Source: a virus. Taken from it: a stretch of DNA of 42,965 nucleotides. The stretch covers positions 1 through 42,965 of IMG/VR virus record IMGVR_UViG_3300003321_000240; one strand, written 5' to 3'. Both the position numbers and the translations under genes were made by a program. The notes beneath the pieces are model-generated. The model worked only from the letters and a program-made list of their open reading frames with translations. It made no database searches and was not told where the DNA came from. Shown in pieces: positions 39,191 through 42,965 of this stretch. Each line of letters begins with the position of its first letter. Positions within the stretch are counted from its first letter, which is position 1.

Positions 39191-41883
39191 ATTTTACCTT
39201 CATTGAGATTGCCCCACGAAGGGCCAAAACCACCTTCGTAAGGAATGATGATTTTTTGTCCCGCGATAAGGAGTTCGTTATTAAAGTAGGATTTAATCTT
39301 GCTAGTTGCCCAAATGGTATCCCGCTTCCTGAACTGTCCACAGAGCGCATCATGTACTTGGTGGAGAGGTTCAATGCGTAAGCATACGCCGTCCCGCTGT
39401 GCATTTCCGGTGGGCATTGATCCCAACGCGCCCTCTGTTCTGGTGTCATTGCTAACAGCATGTCGGTTGTCGGGATCAGTCCAAAGTCTATGTGCTGCTT
39501 TGTTTGTTGCATAAGTAGTATTTGCTTGCGGCTCAAACGCCACTGCTTTTGTTAATATCTCATCCGGCCGTCCGAAGAACTGCCTGACCTGGCCAGACGC
39601 AGCAACAAGCACCGGCCGCTCGGCCAGCCTTCTCGCCACCCAGTCGTGCCATTTCTTAATGCCCCAGTAACGGGTGAAAAATGCGTTCTTGAGTTTGTCA
39701 CATTCTGCTGGCGACATGTAAAGCTTGCCCTCAGAGTCCTTAAGAATGTTGCGACTGATTGTTAACCCGCCTTCAAGATAGCTTGCACCGTGTTGGACAC
39801 GCTTGCAGGCGAAGTAGTCCCAGTCGTCTTTCTTGATTGTTTTTTTCTTGTGGTGGTCTTTAAACTCCTCGCGGCTCGTCCGCTCCGTGCAAATTCCACG
39901 CAGAATCAACGCAAGGATATTTGCTGGCTTGAGTCCGGCTTTATAGTCCTCAAGCATGTTGGGGTCGCCGAACATTGCGGAGTACGCGGCAACCGTCCAG
40001 CCGTCCGCACCTGCAAGATCGCATTGAAAAAACCAGTGGTCATCGTCAGCCAAGAATAAGTCTCTATCCCCCAGCACTCCACCAGGTGCTTCTTTTTCGT
40101 TGGTATAGTTAGGAATAGTTTGCAGATTATATCCGCTGCCGGTTGGAGACTCGTAGCAGGTTATCCTTCCCGTGTTCGACCCTACCAAATTATATCCACA
40201 ACGAATCCTTCCGTCCTTATCCGCTGAAATGGATAACATCTGCTGGCGCGTTTGGAGCGCGCGTATTTCAATAGCTTTCTGCACAATTGCATAAGCGTCA
40301 TTTCGGTTGTTTTGTTGGCACCAGCGTGAGAGCTTGAGGAGTGCTTCGTAGTCAGCTGTTGGTGGCGTGTTTGTCTGCCCGCGGACTTCTTTGTATTGGG
40401 TTGGTAGCTTAAGGGTTTCATATAGGAAAGGAATGAATTGTTTTCCTGAGTTAACGTTCATTGAGACTTCGCATAGATTCTCGAGTTCGCCAATTGTGGC
40501 GAGGGAGGGAGTAGGATGCGCAAGCAGGGTTTTAACACGCTCATAGCTTTCGAGGTGTTCTTTATAAACACGATCACCCTTCTTCGTTATCATCAACGAA
40601 TCCCGATGTGCGATAATGGTTTTAACCGAATCGAACTTGAAACCATGACCGCACATAGCGTTGAAAGCCGCTTGTGCTTCGTGGAGTTTGTTAAGCAAAT
40701 CTTGACGACGCCTGGCGGCTCCTTCAACGTCATAACGAATACCCTTCAACTCCATGTAGAGTAACGGACTCAACATCTCCATGTTGAAGCGATAGTGCTG
40801 CAAGCTATCGCCGCGAACGTATGTATCAAGCTTGTTGCTAATCTCTAAAGTAACTGCTGAATCTTTACAGCAATACTTATAGAAGGTATCGAAGTCGTCT
40901 GCTTTTCGCTCGAACTTGTAAAAAGGTTCATCCGTATAGATACTAGCTTGAATGCCCAAAGACTTTTCGAGTTCAGAATATAGCTCCCAGTGCTTAAGCA
41001 TGGTATCTTCCGCGACACCTTGAACCCTGATTCCGTAAGAGTAATGCAGGACAAACCTGTCATAGAGACTGTTTTGGAGGACTTTCGGGACTTGCGGGTC
41101 TTCGAGGGTTTCCGCAAGAGCGCGCCATAGTTGTGGAGTTGTGTCGTTTGTAATAGGGACGATGAAGGCATAGTCTGGGTTGGGTGAAAAGGATATGCAA
41201 GACATTGTGTCGATGCCTCCTTCAATGTCAAGGGCGGTTGGGACTTTCTTAGTGCGAAGTTCTTTTAAGCGGTCAATAAGAACGTGCTCCGGCAAGTTGA
41301 CTTCCAAGTTGCGTTGCGGGAGTTTAAGCAACGGACTGCTCGCTTCTCGAACGGCTTTGCGAAGATCGAATTGGAGGAGTGGAGTAACCTCGTAATCTCG
41401 TAAGGCATATGCTGGATGGTAGGTTGCGATGCACTTGATGTTCTCGAACGGTCCGTTTGCTGCGCCAAGAAACAACGACCCCCTCCACTGCGAACCTTTA
41501 AACTTGAACGCGTTCGGCTTGAGAGCGTGCGGCGTTGTTGGGTCCTTAGCAAGCTTGAGTGCGGTGTTGCCAAGCAGGATACAAATGTTTGGTTTGAACT
41601 CTTTTATGTCTGCGGCAAGCTGCTGCACCGATTCCTGAATCTCGTCGCCTGTCCAAGAGAATAGAGAGATGTCGTTATTGGGTGGGCGGTATTGAGTGAC
41701 GTTGCCAAGAAAACATGCGTCAATCGAGACGCCTGCTCGCGAAAGCAACGCAGCAAGAAACCTACCTGACGCGCCACAGAAAGGACGTCCTGCCTTGTCC
41801 TCATCGGCTCCAGGTGCTTCGCCAATGATTGCTATTCGCAGTCCGCTATATTGTGTTGGAAACCTGTTCGGTACTCGATTCAC
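39187..41883 (-). CDS. Uracil-DNA glycosylase/family A DNA polymerase fusion
   Basis: 898 residues. The first 190 are a family 4-type uracil-DNA glycosylase domain: GEAPGADED, RPFCGASGRFL, and TYHPAYALRD near residue 155; the usual N-terminal Fe-S cysteines are not seen. A DnaQ-like 3'-5' exonuclease starts near ALDIEGG (about 219). The polymerase domain has SNTGRI, motif A FFQCDLAGADGW, motif B KRVQHGASYL and motif C QVHDAL, in which HDA replaces the usual HDE. It is the replicative polymerase. The UDG-like part may proofread uracil in the template; a UDG-like N-terminal domain is also reported for SPO1-type phage polymerases. Confidence 0.92.
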   Translation of the reverse strand: MNRVPNRFPTQYSGLRIAIIGEAPGADEDKAGRPFCGASGRFLAALLSRAGVSIDACFLGNVTQYRPPNNDISLFSWTGDEIQESVQQLAADIKEFKPNICILLGNTALKLAKDPTTPHALKPNAFKFKGSQWRGSLFLGAANGPFENIKCIATYHPAYALRDYEVTPLLQFDLRKAVREASSPLLKLPQRNLEVNLPEHVLIDRLKELRTKKVPTALDIEGGIDTMSCISFSPNPDYAFIVPITNDTTPQLWRALAETLEDPQVPKVLQNSLYDRFVLHYSYGIRVQGVAEDTMLKHWELYSELEKSLGIQASIYTDEPFYKFERKADDFDTFYKYCCKDSAVTLEISNKLDTYVRGDSLQHYRFNMEMLSPLLYMELKGIRYDVEGAARRRQDLLNKLHEAQAAFNAMCGHGFKFDSVKTIIAHRDSLMITKKGDRVYKEHLESYERVKTLLAHPTPSLATIGELENLCEVSMNVNSGKQFIPFLYETLKLPTQYKEVRGQTNTPPTADYEALLKLSRWCQQNNRNDAYAIVQKAIEIRALQTRQQMLSISADKDGRIRCGYNLVGSNTGRITCYESPTGSGYNLQTIPNYTNEKEAPGGVLGDRDLFLADDDHWFFQCDLAGADGWTVAAYSAMFGDPNMLEDYKAGLKPANILALILRGICTERTSREEFKDHHKKKTIKKDDWDYFACKRVQHGASYLEGGLTISRNILKDSEGKLYMSPAECDKLKNAFFTRYWGIKKWHDWVARRLAERPVLVAASGQVRQFFGRPDEILTKAVAFEPQANTTYATNKAAHRLWTDPDNRHAVSNDTRTEGALGSMPTGNAQRDGVCLRIEPLHQVHDALCGQFRKRDTIWATSKIKSYFNNELLIAGQKIIIPYEGGFGPSWGNLNEGKI

Positions 41884-42197
41884 AGAATCCCTTTCAATTG
41901 TTCAGGAAGTTCCTTCCAAGTGATTTCTTGTTCTTCGCCGTCGATTGTTGCAGTGATGCGCTTAAGCCTCTTGCCGTCCCAGTGAAGGTCGTACCGAACT
42001 CCTTTGAAATCAAAGTACGACGGAGCCTCGTCAATAATGGGCAAGACCTTCCAGCCTTTCTTGCGAAAGTAATCAAGCACGTATTGCGATGACAAGCTGA
42101 TCGACCAGTCTATTCCTTGGCTGGCGTCGGTGATGATGCCGGACTGCTCGGTGATTTTGAATCTTGCGATGCCTGCGTGGATGTGGTAGGTGGACAT
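41880..42197 (-). CDS. Hypothetical protein (105 aa)
   Basis: Beta-rich small protein (MSTYHIHAGIARFKITEQSG ... FDFKGVRYDLHWDGKRLKR) with a helical C terminus. The ATG lies inside the 3' end of the methyltransferase gene (88-bp overlap) and its stop overlaps the polymerase start (ATGA), so it is translated in series with the replication genes. Function not recognised. Confidence 0.65.
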   Translation of the reverse strand: MSTYHIHAGIARFKITEQSGIITDASQGIDWSISLSSQYVLDYFRKKGWKVLPIIDEAPSYFDFKGVRYDLHWDGKRLKRITATIDGEEQEITWKELPEQLKGIL

Positions 42198-42965
42198 TGT
42201 TTATTAGCCTTTCTAAAGAGACTGACAATTCGGAAACGGTTTCCCGTAGAGCGGATGTAGCCGATTGCGCCGACGAAAGCCAGCAATTCGTTTTTGAAAA
42301 TTGGGAGTGCTTGGTCGATCCATACAATATAGCCGTTGTCGTTAAGCACTAACGCACATTCTTCCAACACCCTCTCACGATTGACCATAGCGTTGTCATA
42401 ATGTTCTGCGTCTTCAACCGAATACGGCGGGTCAGCGTAAATAAGATCGCACTTGAAAGGAAGCTTTGACGAGAGATAGTGCGCGTCGCATTCAATGTCG
42501 GGCTTGTTGTCTCCTTGTGCCAGACCGACACGAAGGTACCTGTCGGACGGTGGAAGCGAACCGACAAAGAGGTGAATGACTTTGGTGGCGTCAGGGAATA
42601 ATGTTTCGATGCGTCGGAGATATTCAACTTGGTAGCTTCCATAAAGAGCGGAGATGTTTTGGCCGCCGACAAACCAAAAGCCGGTTAGGAACTCACGGTT
42701 GTTTTTGTTGGAGTAGAATAGGTCGGTGTTTGGTGGGCCGAGGTGTTTGAATGCGTTGTTATAAAGCATGGCACGGTCGCGTAAGGGAATGTGCATGCCG
42801 ATTTGCTTGGGAGTCTTGTCCGGAATTGGGACAGAACCGGGGGAAGAATTGGCGACAATCGGGTTGGCTTTTATTGCTGCCGCGACTGGCTCAATGATTT
42901 TGGCGTTGAGTTCACGACGACGATTGATTTCGGCGGCGGTTTGTTTCTCCTGCCGATCACGAAGA
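42110..42965 (-). CDS. DNA methyltransferase, 5' end beyond window
   Basis: The catalytic core has DLIYADPPYS (DPPY) after a degenerate SAM-binding segment (KVIHLFVGSLP) and a following helix (LEECALVLNDNGYIVWID), typical of N6-adenine or N4-cytosine methyltransferases. From ATG 42796 it would be 228 residues, but the frame stays open for 56 more codons to the window edge (e.g. RRELNAKIIEPVAAAIKA), so the real protein is probably longer, perhaps fused to an N-terminal domain. A dispersed palindrome at 42818-42832 is in frame (PIPDKT). The last 30 residues are low-complexity and overlap the next gene. Confidence 0.75.
   Translation of the reverse strand, partial: LRDRQEKQTAAEINRRRELNAKIIEPVAAAIKANPIVANSSPGSVPIPDKTPKQIGMHIPLRDRAMLYNNAFKHLGPPNTDLFYSNKNNREFLTGFWFVGGQNISALYGSYQVEYLRRIETLFPDATKVIHLFVGSLPPSDRYLRVGLAQGDNKPDIECDAHYLSSKLPFKCDLIYADPPYSVEDAEHYDNAMVNRERVLEECALVLNDNGYIVWIDQALPIFKNELLAFVGAIGYIRSTGNRFRIVSLFRKANKQCPPTTSTQASQDSKSPSSPASSPTPAKE
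42818..42832. repeat. Dispersed palindrome, copy 10
   Basis: GTCC-GGAATTG-GGAC in inverted orientation (GTCTT on the left, AGAAC on the right), in frame in the methyltransferase ORF near the expected domain border. Confidence 0.8.

Noticed and set aside
1-42965. Circular closure of the window
   Set aside because: The frames at the two ends happen to be compatible, but joining would truncate the Sak4-like ATPase and fuse it to methyltransferase sequence, so the ends are more likely cut points with sequence missing.

Overview
The window looks like most of the genome of a tailed, podovirus-like bacteriophage. It has a terminase pair, a long P22-type portal, a scaffold, a major capsid protein, an adaptor and split tail-nozzle proteins with no tape-measure gene, Q-rich ejection proteins ending in one giant 1367-residue protein, a holin/spanin lysis cassette, and a phage replication set. 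No integrase, repressor/excisionase pair, rRNA or bacterial housekeeping gene is visible, so a lytic phage is most likely. It appears to lack its own RNA polymerase and carries sigma70-like promoters. The host is not named by the sequence. Overlapping spanins imply a diderm host, and several secreted proteins have a fibronectin-like style seen in Verrucomicrobiota, which is only a weak hint. Both window ends cut through genes.

Layout. (1) 1-5.95 kb, minus strand: a Sak4-like ATPase and a Cas4-like nuclease, then about 19 tightly packed genes, many of only 26-56 codons, linked by ATGA overlaps and rich in single membrane segments, CxxC zinc motifs and coiled coils. (2) 5.95-6.98 kb: no genes, but an odd CCA-bearing tRNA-like cloverleaf and about 0.85 kb of densely base-paired, internally repetitive sequence that I interpret as a large structured ncRNA in the spirit of the GOLLD/ROOL RNAs. 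(3) 6.98-13.6 kb, minus strand: early/accessory genes, including a GEATGHxH-type protein, a DUF6745-like protein with a 12-bp minisatellite, a LuxR-type HTH protein and a GIY-YIG nuclease with two zinc ribbons. (4) 13.6-14.2 kb: a divergent promoter region. (5) 14.2-35.9 kb, plus strand: packaging, head, several signal-peptide proteins including an SGNH esterase, lysis, tail and ejection genes. (6) 35.9-43 kb, minus strand: HNH nuclease, zinc-finger protein, DUF3987 helicase, ATP-dependent ligase, a UDG-family A DNA polymerase fusion and a DNA methyltransferase.

Three signals are not explained by routine annotation. A short palindrome, GTCC-N7-GGAC, with flanks close to GTTCWGTCC...GGACAAGAC, occurs ten times, always between genes or near gene ends, and is sometimes translated. 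An out-of-frame gene with a perfect Shine-Dalgarno sequence is nested inside the giant ejection protein gene and is followed directly by one copy of that palindrome. A C-terminal peptide DI(S/T)EFV is shared by three otherwise unrelated small proteins, with looser EFA endings on two more.
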